A stretch of DNA of 64,000 nucleotides from Ruminococcus_C callidus (GTDB lineage Bacteria > Bacillota > Clostridia > Oscillospirales > Ruminococcaceae): the NCBI RefSeq assembly GCF_049562855.1, contig NZ_CP186925.1:1798001-1862000 (forward strand), given 5' to 3'. A model generated the notes under the pieces. That model searched no databases and had not been told where the DNA came from. It saw only the letters and a list, made by a program, of their open reading frames with translations. Numbering within the stretch: position 1 is the stretch's first letter; every line of letters starts with the position of its first letter. The position numbers were made by a program, and so were the translations under genes. Positions 1 through 7,746 of the stretch are shown here, piece by piece.

Positions 1-119
1 CAGCCGCACTGGTAAAACTCAATGTCCCACAAAAGCGACGAATAGCTGTCGCAGATGGCTTCCAAAGAAACAGAAATGTGGTCTTTCAGAGCCGTCAAGC
101 TGTAAATTTCCAACTGCAT
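1..119 (-). CDS. Phage tail protein, N-terminal fragment (Gp37-like)
   Basis: Only the first 39 codons of a minus-strand gene lie in the window. The start ATG at 119-117 follows the stop of the distal tail gene by two bases. The visible peptide begins MQLEIYSLTALKDH. Its place after the distal tail gene fits the siphovirus tail-associated (Gp37-like or endopeptidase-tail) protein that normally follows Dit. This call rests mainly on gene order, since the fragment is too short to show a domain. Confidence 0.45.
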   Translation of the reverse strand, partial: MQLEIYSLTALKDHISVSLEAICDSYSSLLWDIEFYQCG

Positions 120-121
120 AG

Positions 122-997
122 CTATACCCCCAGATAAGAATTGCGGTGCATCAAAGTCACACGCAGCTTTTTTACACCACGAACTGCCTCGACCCGAAAG
201 ATATTTGTGCCTTCCTTCAAGGTCAGCCAAGTAGAGCCAGAAACCAGCCGGTTCAGGATGTTGCTGTCCACGCCGTTTCTGGTCAAGGTGACGGTCTTGT
301 TTCCGGTTTTCGTGGTAACCGTAATGACATCGCCGGTCAGAATATCACCTTTGATTTGCAGATATTCGCCGTTTTCATTGTAGATGGTCGGAGTCACTGC
401 CACCACTTCCTGCGGAATGTCGCTGGGCAATGCCTCAATTCGCAGTGTGAATCCAGTTTCATCCCCGTCATTGGTGATGGAAAACAGGTTGCTGTTGGAA
501 TATACGCCCAAAGGAAACGGAGCATCGTTCTCCGGAAAGGGAAAGTGAAATGCTCCGGTGATGCCGCTGTAATAGGCATAGAAAATATCCCGGCTGTACC
601 AGTAAATATCCGGACAGAGAATGGAGATCTGCCCGCTGATCTGCTGCTCGAAATTTGACACCTCGCAGGTTTCTACATACCCCTCGGCATAGACATCGAT
701 GTTCGCCGTCTTGTACCAGATCTTGATGTATCGGGACGGCTTGACCACATGATACAGCTGATGCCGCCGTTTCTCGATGCCGATGCCACGCATGGCAAAG
801 GAAATGACTACGTTTCGTTTTTCAATGAAAGCGTTGTTGAGGTAGCTGCCGTTCATGCCTGCGTAAGAAGAAGTGGAAATCGTTCCGGCAGGCGGATTCA
901 GACCTTCGATTTTGGAGGTCATGTATTGGTTGGCAGTGGTGGTCATATCTAATCGTTCACCGTTTTCATTTTCTAAAACCAGAGAAAAATACATCAC
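122..997 (-). CDS. Phage distal tail protein (Dit-like, siphovirus tail component)
   Basis: This 291-residue protein has the layout of the siphovirus distal tail family. An N-terminal beta-rich domain contains the NxYMTSKIEGLNPP segment near residues 23-37, and the second half is a galectin-like region. In known siphophages Dit forms a hexameric hub that joins the tail tube to the tip. The gene lies 9 bp downstream of the tape measure gene and just before the next tail gene, which is the standard order. MMYF offers two adjacent start codons. I see no break or odd codon use. Confidence 0.8.
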   Translation of the reverse strand: MMYFSLVLENENGERLDMTTTANQYMTSKIEGLNPPAGTISTSSYAGMNGSYLNNAFIEKRNVVISFAMRGIGIEKRRHQLYHVVKPSRYIKIWYKTANIDVYAEGYVETCEVSNFEQQISGQISILCPDIYWYSRDIFYAYYSGITGAFHFPFPENDAPFPLGVYSNSNLFSITNDGDETGFTLRIEALPSDIPQEVVAVTPTIYNENGEYLQIKGDILTGDVITVTTKTGNKTVTLTRNGVDSNILNRLVSGSTWLTLKEGTNIFRVEAVRGVKKLRVTLMHRNSYLGV

Positions 998-1006
998 ACA
1001 CCCCCA

Positions 1007-4000
1007 TTACACATTCAACGCATTCCGTGTCAACCGATAAATCTCCAGCCGTGACAGTGCCTTCGGACTATTATTGGTCTGATTCACTGTCCGGCTGTTG
1101 TCGTTATTATAGTAGTTATTGACCGTACCACCGGAACTGCCGTCAACAACAGCACCATAAATACCATTCAAGCTGTAATTCAAATCAGAATCCATGGTCA
1201 GCCGCATTGCCTGAGCAACGCCACCGACCGCTTTTTCCACATACTTTTTGCTCTTGTCGATGCCGTCTGCCAGGCCTTTCATAAAGTCCGGCATCCAGCT
1301 CTCATAGTCTGTTAGCGGTCCTTTGTCCGGTACAGAGAAGTGCAGAAAATCCCGAATGGTATCGGCAACATTGGTGACGCAGTCCGCCAGCCAGCCGATG
1401 GCACTCTGAATGCCATCAATGATTCCCTGAATGATGTCCCGTCCCCAATTCCAGGCATCCGAAGCCAGTCCCTTGATATATCCCACAGCGGCATCGAATC
1501 CATTCTGAATGCTGGATTTGATGCCGCTGATTTTGTCGGAAACTGCAGAACGGATGTTGTCCCAGATGCTGGACACCGTAAAAGAAATGCTCTGCATCAC
1601 GTTGGAAATTGTACTCTTGATGCTGTTCCAGACAGAAGATACCACCGACCGGATAGCGTTCAGAACATTGGAAACCGCAGAAGAAATCTGATTCCAGATA
1701 GACGATACCACAGAAAAAATGGCATTCATCACACTGGAAATCGTGCCGAAGATGCTGTTCCAGATGGAAGAAACCACATTCCAGATTGCAGACAAAACAG
1801 ACGAAATGAAACCTGATACGGCATTCCAAACCGTAGTCACCACATCTTGAATCGCTGTCAAAACCGTGGAAATTGTAGTAGAGATGGCATTCCAGATGGT
1901 TTCAAATGTCGTTCGGATACCCTCTAAAATGGGTGTTAAAAACGCCACGATTGCATTCCAAATGGCATTGATCTTCTCCGAGATCCAATCCATCACTCTG
2001 CCCACAATGATCTGAATGGCTTCAAAAATCGTCTGAAACAGATAGCCAAATGCCGTGATCAGCGGTTCTAAGGTGGTGTAAATGGCATTCCAAACGGTCG
2101 TAATCACGTTATAAATTGCCTGAAAAACCGTAGAAACCACGTTGTAAATGGCATTGAAAATCGTGCTGAAAAAGTTGTAGATCGCTGTAAAAATCGTGGT
2201 GAAGAAATCCCGAATCGCTGTAAATACGGTCGTTGCCACCGTCTGAATGGCAGTGACAATGGTGGTGAAGGTATTGGAAATAGACGTCCAAGTGTTGACG
2301 AAAAAGTCCCGGATTCCGGTAACAATTCCCGTGAAAAAGGAAGCAATGCTGTTCCATGTGTCCACAAAAAATGTTTTGATGGAAGTCCAGACTTCGTTCC
2401 AGCTTGTTCCGAACCATCCCAGCACCACATCTGCAATGCCTTTCAGAGTATTCATGATATTGCGAAACGTGTTGACAACGAAATTCCAGATAGACGTAAA
2501 AATGCCCTTGATGCCGTCCCAGCACTGCTCCCAATCGCCAGTAAACAGACCGATCAGAACGTCCAGCAGCCCCAGAAGAACGCCAGTAAACTCTGAAAAG
2601 ATGTTGGAGATATTCTGAAAAACGCCTTCAAAAATAGGAGCCAGCAGATTGCACAGCCCGTCCCACGCCGCTTTCAGCACATCGGTGAAACTCTCAAAGT
2701 CGAATCCCAGAGCATTTAGCCGGTCAGTGATGCCCTGTGTCAATCCAGTAAAGGTGCTTTTGATCTGTTCCCAGATAGCGATGATGTTGCTTTTGAATTC
2801 GTCATTGGTTTTCCAGAGATGCACAAAGGCAGCCACCAAAGCGGCAACAGCTGCGATGATGGCAAGCAGCGGACCTAATGACACACCCAACGCTCCGGTA
2901 ATAGCTCCGATGCCACCTTGCACAGCCGAGAAAAGGGCAGGCAGTTTGGACACTGCGGAAAAGACGGTTCCCACACTGGAGATGGTCTTTCCAAGCACCA
3001 CCAGCATCGGACCCAGAGCAGCAGCCACCAGTGCAATTTTCGCAATGGTTTCTTTGGTCTGCGGATCCAGTTGATTCAGCTTGTCCACCAGTTCCTGAAT
3101 ACGGGAAACAATGGAGCGAATGGTAGGCATCAGAATATCACTAAAACTGATTGCCAGTTCTTCCAGCTGGGACTTTAAGATGGTTACTTGTCCGGCAAGG
3201 TTATCCTGCATGACCGCTGCCATTTTTTCAGTTGTGCCATTGTAGCCGTCCACTGTATCCGAACAAGTGTCAATGGCATTGGACAGTTTTTCAAAGTCCG
3301 CCGGGGAACCGTTGATGATCGCCAGCATACCGGACATCGCCTCTTTGCCAAACAGTGAGGCAGCCGCCTGTGCCTGTTCTGCCTCAGAAAGTCCGCCCAA
3401 TTTCTGTCGGAGTTGTTCCATGAGTTCCCGCAGAGAATACATCTTGCCGGAACTATCTGTCAGAGAAATGCCGTACTGTTCCATGGCAGATGCTACCGTA
3501 TCGGTCGGCTTTGCCAGATTGGTGATGGCAGAACGCAGTGCGGTACCAGCCTGTGAGGATTTGATACCGGCGTTTGCCATCAGCCCAATGGCAATGGCAG
3601 AGTCTTCAGCAGAGTATCCCAAAGAACCCAGCACCGGAGCAGCATACTTGAAAGTTTCACCCATCATGCTGACATTGGTGTTAGCGTTGGAACTTGCGGC
3701 TGCCAGAATATCCGCAAAGTGTCCGCTGTCGGCAGCAGTTAAGCCGAAAGCGGTCAGAGCATCCGTGACAATGTCTGAAGTAGATGCCAAGTCCTCGCCG
3801 GAAGCGGCAGCAAGATTCATGATACCTTCGATACCGCTGAGCATATCGTTGGTTTTCCAGCCTGCCATCGCCATGTAGTTCATAGCATCCGCAGCCTCAC
3901 TTGCAGAGAACTTCGTTTTACTGCCCATTTCACGAGCCTTTTCCCGGAGAGCATCCATCTCTGAACCGGTCGCACCGGACACCGCTGCCACCTTTGACAT

Positions 4001-4516
4001 GGCGGAATCGAAATCCGCACCAGTTTTCACGGCAATGGTTCCCAGAGCCGTGACACCGGCAGTGACCGGCAGCAGCTTTTGTCCCACACCGGAAATCTTG
4101 TCTCCGGCGGACTGCAGCGTTTCACCCAGAACGCCCATCTTTTCCAAGGCGGTGTGAGAATTGTTTGCTTCTGTGGTCAGGCGTTTCAGTTCGTTTTCGG
4201 TTTCGATGATCTCACGCTGCAAAGCATCATACTGCTGCTGTGAAATTTCACCATTTGCAAGAGCCGTATTTGCCTGTTCTGCCGCAGTTTTCAGTACTTC
4301 CAGCTTTTCTTTGGTGGCAGACACCGCATCTGCCAGCAGCTTGTGCTTCTGGGACAAGAGTTCGGTGTTGGTGGGGTCAAGTTTCAGCAGCTTCTGGACA
4401 TCTTTCAGCTGCGTCTGTGTACCCTTGATATCCTTGTTGACACCTTCCAGGGCTTTGGATAGCTTGGTGGTATCGCCGCCGATTTCTACGGTAATGCCTT
4501 TGATGCGGTTTGCCAT
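1007..4516 (-). CDS. Phage tail tape measure protein
   Basis: This is the longest gene in the window, at 1169 residues. Residues 1-110 are charged and coiled-coil-like. Residues about 150-480 form the conserved tape-measure core, with the stretch FDSAMSKVAAVSGA near 168. Two hydrophobic segments follow near 490-570 (IAKIALVAAALGPMLVV and LLAIIAAVAALVAAFVHLW). From about residue 600 to 1000 the chain is an amphipathic region rich in WN and IW pairs, including clean 22-residue repeats. Tape measure proteins set tail length and are ejected during DNA entry. The gene lies between the tail chaperone and distal tail genes, as expected, except that a plus-strand toxin-antitoxin cassette separates it from the chaperone. 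Confidence 0.95.
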   Translation of the reverse strand: MANRIKGITVEIGGDTTKLSKALEGVNKDIKGTQTQLKDVQKLLKLDPTNTELLSQKHKLLADAVSATKEKLEVLKTAAEQANTALANGEISQQQYDALQREIIETENELKRLTTEANNSHTALEKMGVLGETLQSAGDKISGVGQKLLPVTAGVTALGTIAVKTGADFDSAMSKVAAVSGATGSEMDALREKAREMGSKTKFSASEAADAMNYMAMAGWKTNDMLSGIEGIMNLAAASGEDLASTSDIVTDALTAFGLTAADSGHFADILAAASSNANTNVSMMGETFKYAAPVLGSLGYSAEDSAIAIGLMANAGIKSSQAGTALRSAITNLAKPTDTVASAMEQYGISLTDSSGKMYSLRELMEQLRQKLGGLSEAEQAQAAASLFGKEAMSGMLAIINGSPADFEKLSNAIDTCSDTVDGYNGTTEKMAAVMQDNLAGQVTILKSQLEELAISFSDILMPTIRSIVSRIQELVDKLNQLDPQTKETIAKIALVAAALGPMLVVLGKTISSVGTVFSAVSKLPALFSAVQGGIGAITGALGVSLGPLLAIIAAVAALVAAFVHLWKTNDEFKSNIIAIWEQIKSTFTGLTQGITDRLNALGFDFESFTDVLKAAWDGLCNLLAPIFEGVFQNISNIFSEFTGVLLGLLDVLIGLFTGDWEQCWDGIKGIFTSIWNFVVNTFRNIMNTLKGIADVVLGWFGTSWNEVWTSIKTFFVDTWNSIASFFTGIVTGIRDFFVNTWTSISNTFTTIVTAIQTVATTVFTAIRDFFTTIFTAIYNFFSTIFNAIYNVVSTVFQAIYNVITTVWNAIYTTLEPLITAFGYLFQTIFEAIQIIVGRVMDWISEKINAIWNAIVAFLTPILEGIRTTFETIWNAISTTISTVLTAIQDVVTTVWNAVSGFISSVLSAIWNVVSSIWNSIFGTISSVMNAIFSVVSSIWNQISSAVSNVLNAIRSVVSSVWNSIKSTISNVMQSISFTVSSIWDNIRSAVSDKISGIKSSIQNGFDAAVGYIKGLASDAWNWGRDIIQGIIDGIQSAIGWLADCVTNVADTIRDFLHFSVPDKGPLTDYESWMPDFMKGLADGIDKSKKYVEKAVGGVAQAMRLTMDSDLNYSLNGIYGAVVDGSSGGTVNNYYNNDNSRTVNQTNNSPKALSRLEIYRLTRNALNV
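1510..1795 (-). repeat. 66-bp coding tandem repeats in the tape measure gene
   Basis: About four tandem units of 66 bp encode a 22-residue motif of the form VVSSIWNxI...S.V.NAI. The tryptophan codons fall at about 1559, 1625, 1691 and 1757, which is an exact 66-bp period. Weaker units continue toward 2300. The motif length equals two 11-residue helical turns, typical of long coiled-coil proteins. Repeats of this kind can gain or lose units in frame. Confidence 0.75.
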
Positions 4517-4566
4517 GTAATCACCTCAGTTCTAAAAAAATATCAGCTTTTTTATCAGTAAATCTA

Positions 4567-4595
4567 TTGACATTTATGTAAAAATGACGTATACT
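4567..4595 (+). promoter_or_regulatory. Sigma-70-type promoter of the toxin-antitoxin pair
   Basis: TTGACA at 4567-4572 and TATACT at 4590-4595 are separated by 17 bp. A GGAGG Shine-Dalgarno follows at about 4602, before the ATG at 4615. The promoter points away from the late tail operon, so the pair is expressed independently of phage late genes. Confidence 0.88.
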
Positions 4596-4614
4596 ATAAG
4601 TGGAGGTGTAGCGT

Positions 4615-4935
4615 ATGAATATTATTGCAGCAATTCAAAATACCATTTCTATTTCGCAGTTCAATCGTGGACTTGCAGGAAAAATTTTTCAGGATGTCAA
4701 AAACAGCGGTGCAAAAGTTGTTATGAAAAACAATGCACCGGAATGTGTGCTTCTTTCTCCGGATGAATATGTCAGCCTGATGGATGAAGTGAATGATGCC
4801 CGCTTACTCACTCTGGCTGTAAAACGAATGGAAAAATTCAATCCGGAAGAAACGATTCCGGAAGAAAAAGTTATGAAAGACCTCGGAATCACAGACGACG
4901 ATTTATCCGACTTTGATGAGGTAGAATTTGAATGA
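4615..4935 (+). CDS. Type II antitoxin, Phd/YefM-like
   Basis: This 106-residue acidic protein has the Phd/YefM layout. An N-terminal DNA-binding half carries the ISISQFNRGLAGKIFQDVK and VVMKNNAPECVLLSPDEYV segments, typical of the family fold. A negatively charged C-terminal tail (DDDLSDFDEVEFE) would wrap the toxin. The next gene starts inside its last codons (ATGA overlap), so the two are translationally coupled. Antitoxins of this family normally repress their own promoter together with the toxin. The gene lies on the plus strand between two minus-strand tail genes. Confidence 0.88.
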   Translation: MNIIAAIQNTISISQFNRGLAGKIFQDVKNSGAKVVMKNNAPECVLLSPDEYVSLMDEVNDARLLTLAVKRMEKFNPEETIPEEKVMKDLGITDDDLSDFDEVEFE

Positions 4936-5261
4936 ATTGGGAAGTAGAATATCTGCCGGAAGCCGAAAGTGATTTAAAATCGCTTGACGGAAGTCAAAGA
5001 ATACTGGTCTTAAAAGCAATCAAGAAAGTGAAACAAAATCCGCTTCCTGTTTATGAAGGCGGATATGGGAAACCGCTTGGAAACAAAAACGGCAATGATC
5101 TAACTGGCTTTCTGAAAGTCAAACTGAAAAGTGCAGGTCTTAGAGTCGTATACAAAGTTGTCAAGCAAAATGATAAGATGCTGATTATTGTAATTGGTGC
5201 CAGAGCCGATGAAGAAGTATACGGCATTGCTCAAAAAAGAATACAGGAAAATGACTTGTAA
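4932..5261 (+). CDS. Type II toxin, RelE/ParE family
   Basis: This 109-residue basic protein overlaps the antitoxin gene by four bases. It shows the RelE/ParE pattern: the start WEVEYLPEAESDLKSL, a central basic helix (ILVLKAIKKVKQNP), then KVKLKSAGLRVVYKV leading into a beta strand (MLIIVIGARADEEVY). Close relatives are phage-derived RelE-like mRNA interferases of the HigB/YafQ sort. The stop codon at 5259-5261 directly abuts the stop of the opposing tail chaperone extension at 5262-5264, so the cassette fits tightly between the phage genes. Confidence 0.88.
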   Translation: MNWEVEYLPEAESDLKSLDGSQRILVLKAIKKVKQNPLPVYEGGYGKPLGNKNGNDLTGFLKVKLKSAGLRVVYKVVKQNDKMLIIVIGARADEEVYGIAQKRIQENDL

Positions 5262-5449
5262 TCAAAACGCATCAAAATCCCTCTGATCTGCCATCACATC
5301 ATAATGACAATCGTCATTCTCCCGTTCGGTGAACATATCATTCACCAGACCAATGGTCAGAAAATCCAAATCGCCCATTGACAAACCAAGCTGAACGCAC
5401 CGCAACAAAAACAGCGGTGTGGTCATCGGTCGGTCAATCGGGCGATGTT
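5262..5449 (-). CDS. Tail assembly chaperone GT extension, reached by -1 frameshift
   Basis: This minus-strand frame has no clear ribosome binding site of its own and overlaps the end of the upstream chaperone gene. Read in the -1 frame from the slippery site, it gives HRPIDRPMTTPLFLLRC and continues for about 60 residues to a TGA at 5264-5262. The segment RCVQLGLSMGDLDFL is typical of the T part of siphophage G/GT chaperones. In lambda and relatives the G and GT proteins coat the tape measure protein and recruit tail tube subunits. An internal ATG at 5426 exists, but frameshifting is the better explanation. Confidence 0.78.
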
Positions 5450-5800
5450 TTTTTTAGACTGAACCTGTGTTTCTACATTCAAGCCCCAGAGGTCAATCAG
5501 CTGTGGCAGGATTTCGTAAATGCTGAACGTGTTGAACTGTTCCAGCCATTCATCCGGAGAAGCCGGAATGGCTGCATCGGCGTGTTTTGCCATGATATAG
5601 GCGATGTTCTCAAACACCTCAAGGCTCTCGATGTCCAGTGCAGAGGATTCCTCTGTATTTTCTCCCACAGACTTTTGCAGTGCTGCAAAGTCCTGATAAA
5701 TATCTCTGCGAAATTTCAGACGATACAGTCTGGGGACTGCCGCACTTGCCTTAAACGGCACATCAATCCCATCAATGGTGATGTTCTTCTGAATTGCCAT
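5423..5800 (-). CDS. Tail assembly chaperone (G-like)
   Basis: This 125-residue protein lies directly downstream of the major tail protein and upstream of the tape measure gene, the usual place of the tail assembly chaperone. The sequence AIQKNITIDGIDVPFKASA, followed by a helical acidic domain and WLEQFNTFSIYEILPQLIDLW, resembles the phage chaperone family found in Gram-positive siphophages. Its last codons contain a run of eight A residues and the heptamer A AAA AAC in the correct phase. This predicts a longer fusion product covering 5262-5800. Confidence 0.82.
   Translation of the reverse strand: MAIQKNITIDGIDVPFKASAAVPRLYRLKFRRDIYQDFAALQKSVGENTEESSALDIESLEVFENIAYIMAKHADAAIPASPDEWLEQFNTFSIYEILPQLIDLWGLNVETQVQSKKNIARLTDR
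5447..5453 (-). other. Programmed -1 ribosomal frameshift site (A AAA AAC)
   Basis: On the minus strand the zero-frame codons are TCT AAA AAA AAC, so the heptamer A AAA AAC stands in the classic X XXY YYZ phase. A -1 slip moves ribosomes into the open frame that runs to 5262. Slippery sites at this point of the tail operon are conserved in many siphophages. Confidence 0.83.
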
Positions 5801-5812
5801 GCTGCACCCTCC

Positions 5813-6430
5813 TTACGCTTTTACAGATGCTGCGGATGCTTTACCACTCTGTACAGCGGCAGCCAGATTTGGCATATATACCGCCTTGTACCAATTCTCA
5901 TAAACCTCGGCATCCGTTTTCTCACAGGTTTTAGTTTTTACCAAACCACTGTTCAATGCCGTTGCGGTCAAAGACAGCGTTTCTGTTTTAACTTCCTTTT
6001 CGTCCTCAATGGTGCTGGATTCTGTTGCCGGACGAGAGGCAGAACAACAGAACAGACAGTGACGAATTTTATTCTTATCTCCGCTGAATTCAAACAGCAG
6101 TGCAAACTGGGATACTTCTGCAGTATTGGTTTCCGTGAGAACGCCCTTTTCATCCAGCTTCTCACCGAGAATGTCTGTCGCAAACTCAAGCGGAACCAAT
6201 GCGATTTCAAGATCGCCGGTGTAACCAGAGTTATTGTTGATCACATAGTACACACCATCGTCAGCGTAAAAATTGGATGCTTCACCTTCTGCATCGATAG
6301 ACAGCGACACTGCACCGGGAATGCGAACTGGCTTTGCAAAAGTCGGTACACCTTCTTCATCATAAGAAGTGATTTTTGCATAGTGAACTTTGTTCAGACC
6401 GAACTTTACCTTGTTTTTCTCCATTGCCAT
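5813..6430 (-). CDS. Major tail protein (phi13 family)
   Basis: This protein of about 205 residues has the hallmarks of phi13-type major tail tube proteins: the start KVKFGLNKVHYAKIT, the segment GAVSLSIDAEGEASNFYADD, and the NNSGYTGDLEIALVP stretch. It polymerises into the tail tube. I chose the ATG at 6430, which a GGAGG precedes by about 10 bp, over the upstream TTG. An unusual insertion near residues 125-140 contains HCLFCCS, three cysteines in six residues. The C-terminus is alanine-rich. Confidence 0.88.
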   Translation of the reverse strand: MAMEKNKVKFGLNKVHYAKITSYDEEGVPTFAKPVRIPGAVSLSIDAEGEASNFYADDGVYYVINNNSGYTGDLEIALVPLEFATDILGEKLDEKGVLTETNTAEVSQFALLFEFSGDKNKIRHCLFCCSASRPATESSTIEDEKEVKTETLSLTATALNSGLVKTKTCEKTDAEVYENWYKAVYMPNLAAAVQSGKASAASVKA

Positions 6431-6435
6431 ATAGA

Positions 6436-6753
6436 TCAAACCTCCATCTCATAGAGCACTTCATACAATTCTTCCGAATCAATGAATAGTTCTGTTTTTG
6501 TGTAATAAATTTCATGCTGGGAAAGCACTGACTCCACCTGTTCTTCCAATTCCGGCTGCTTTTTGTCTGTGTACAATTCAATGTCCAGCTGTTTGCAACT
6601 GAAATATGCCAAATTGTCTGCCGAAAACGTATTCTCTCCGGGAGATAAGAACAGCAAAAAAGGCGGTGCGGGACTTTCACCCTCGGCAAAATGATGGTAG
6701 GCGAAAGGCAGCCCCATTTCTTCCAGCATTTCAGCGATTTCTTCGTAAGTCAT
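6436..6753 (-). CDS. Phage tail completion/terminator-like protein
   Basis: This 105-residue acidic protein lies between the HK97 gp10-like gene and the major tail gene, where siphophages encode the tail terminator. It begins MTYEEIAEMLEEMGLPFAYHHF and includes SCKQLDIELYTDKKQPELEEQVE. The pattern, an N-terminal helix followed by beta strands ending with a short acidic helix, fits that fold. It overlaps its neighbour by four bases. The assignment rests on position and general pattern rather than a diagnostic motif. Confidence 0.65.
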   Translation of the reverse strand: MTYEEIAEMLEEMGLPFAYHHFAEGESPAPPFLLFLSPGENTFSADNLAYFSCKQLDIELYTDKKQPELEEQVESVLSQHEIYYTKTELFIDSEELYEVLYEMEV

Positions 6754-7118
6754 GACAACGCCTCCTCAATTAAATGCTCCAGCAACTGTACACCGTTTTC
6801 TTCCGCAGGAGCAATGTGCGGTTTTCCTGATACCCGACCGCCGCCACGTTTGGCATGACCCTTTTCCAACAAATGTGCCAGCTGATAACGATTTTTACTG
6901 TGTACAGTCATTTCAAGAGAATGGCTGTTTTCCTTGGTCTTCTTCGTTGCCCAGCTTTTCGCATACTTTCCGGTGTCCTTCGGAGCATTGGCAGAGATCT
7001 CGTTTTTCACTTGCGTGGCGGTTTTCCGGACAGCCTTTTTCATGGCAGTATCCGCAAGGTCTGCATATTCCTGCAAACCCTGCATGATTTCCTCTGCAAG
7101 ATCGTCAATACTGGCCAT
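6750..7118 (-). CDS. HK97 gp10-like head-tail joining protein
   Basis: This 122-residue basic protein carries the familiar pattern of the family: KNEISANAPKDTGKYAKSW near residues 37-55, then LLEKGHAKRGGGRVSGKPHI near 83-102. In HK97 the corresponding protein takes part in neck or tail completion. It overlaps the genes on both sides, consistent with a tightly coupled late operon. The start ATG overlaps the end of the head closure gene by 14 bases. Confidence 0.88.
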   Translation of the reverse strand: MASIDDLAEEIMQGLQEYADLADTAMKKAVRKTATQVKNEISANAPKDTGKYAKSWATKKTKENSHSLEMTVHSKNRYQLAHLLEKGHAKRGGGRVSGKPHIAPAEENGVQLLEHLIEEALS

Positions 7119-7452
7119 TTTGTCCTGCCTTTCTGGCTTCTGCCATAAGTTTTAGATAATCCTTGTGCAGATAATCCGGTGTAATACCGATGATGTCATA
7201 AATGTTCCCCTGAAACAGGATGCGATTGCCTGTTACAGACGGCATCCAGTTTCGACTTTGCCGAATGAGAAACTCCAGCTTCTGCGTTTCTTTGGTCACA
7301 CCAGCTTCCGTATTTTCTACGGAAGATTTCAAGGTTGCTCTTGCCCAGCAGGAAAAAGCTTCGTCCCACACAGCAGTGTGATTGCCGATTTCATCGGTAA
7401 CAACACGATTCTCCAGAATGGTAATTCGCTGATTGAGTGTTCCAATTTCCAT
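7105..7452 (-). CDS. Phage head closure protein (SPP1 gp16-like)
   Basis: This 115-residue protein begins MEIGTLNQRITILENRV, a start pattern typical of the Phage_H_T_join family. It continues with a beta-barrel-like region containing LEFLIRQSRN and GNRILFQGNIYDIIGI. Proteins of this type seal the connector after DNA packaging and form the docking site for the tail. It lies between the gp6-like connector and gp10-like genes, the canonical order. Confidence 0.88.
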   Translation of the reverse strand: MEIGTLNQRITILENRVVTDEIGNHTAVWDEAFSCWARATLKSSVENTEAGVTKETQKLEFLIRQSRNWMPSVTGNRILFQGNIYDIIGITPDYLHKDYLKLMAEARKAGQNGQY

Positions 7453-7733
7453 TACATCACACCCTCTCGCTGTGCAAACAGCATGGCACGAAGCGTTAAT
7501 GTCAGCTTGGAAAAATCTGCGGTATTGCGGTTTTCATAAAGATAGGAAACCGTGTAGAGCATTGCTGTCCGTACTACATCTTCGTTTTCTGCCAGCTGTG
7601 TTTCATCCATTCTGCCCACATCCATGACCAGCTGTTTTGCTGTGAAAATCAAGGAAAGCAGCAATGGATCATCATCTTCAAAATCAATCCGCAGATACTG
7701 TTTGACTTCCTGTAAAGTTACCACCCACTCCAA
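7452..7733 (-). CDS. Head-tail connector protein (gp6-like)
   Basis: This 93-residue, mostly helical protein begins WVVTLQEVKQYLRIDFEDDDPLL, which matches the N-terminal pattern of the phage gp6-like connector family. These proteins form a ring below the portal. The gene follows the capsid gene after 13 bp and its stop overlaps the start of the head closure gene by one base. Confidence 0.87.
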   Translation of the reverse strand: MEWVVTLQEVKQYLRIDFEDDDPLLLSLIFTAKQLVMDVGRMDETQLAENEDVVRTAMLYTVSYLYENRNTADFSKLTLTLRAMLFAQREGVM

Positions 7734-7746
7734 CCCCTTTCTCTGA

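Noticed and set aside
1510..2300. Regular repeats that could suggest a CRISPR array
   Set aside because: The repeats are coding, keep the tape measure frame, have no unique spacers and no cas genes nearby.
5378..6454. Plus-strand open frame of 358 residues
   Set aside because: It is antisense to the major tail protein and chaperone genes and shows no domain pattern or start signal.
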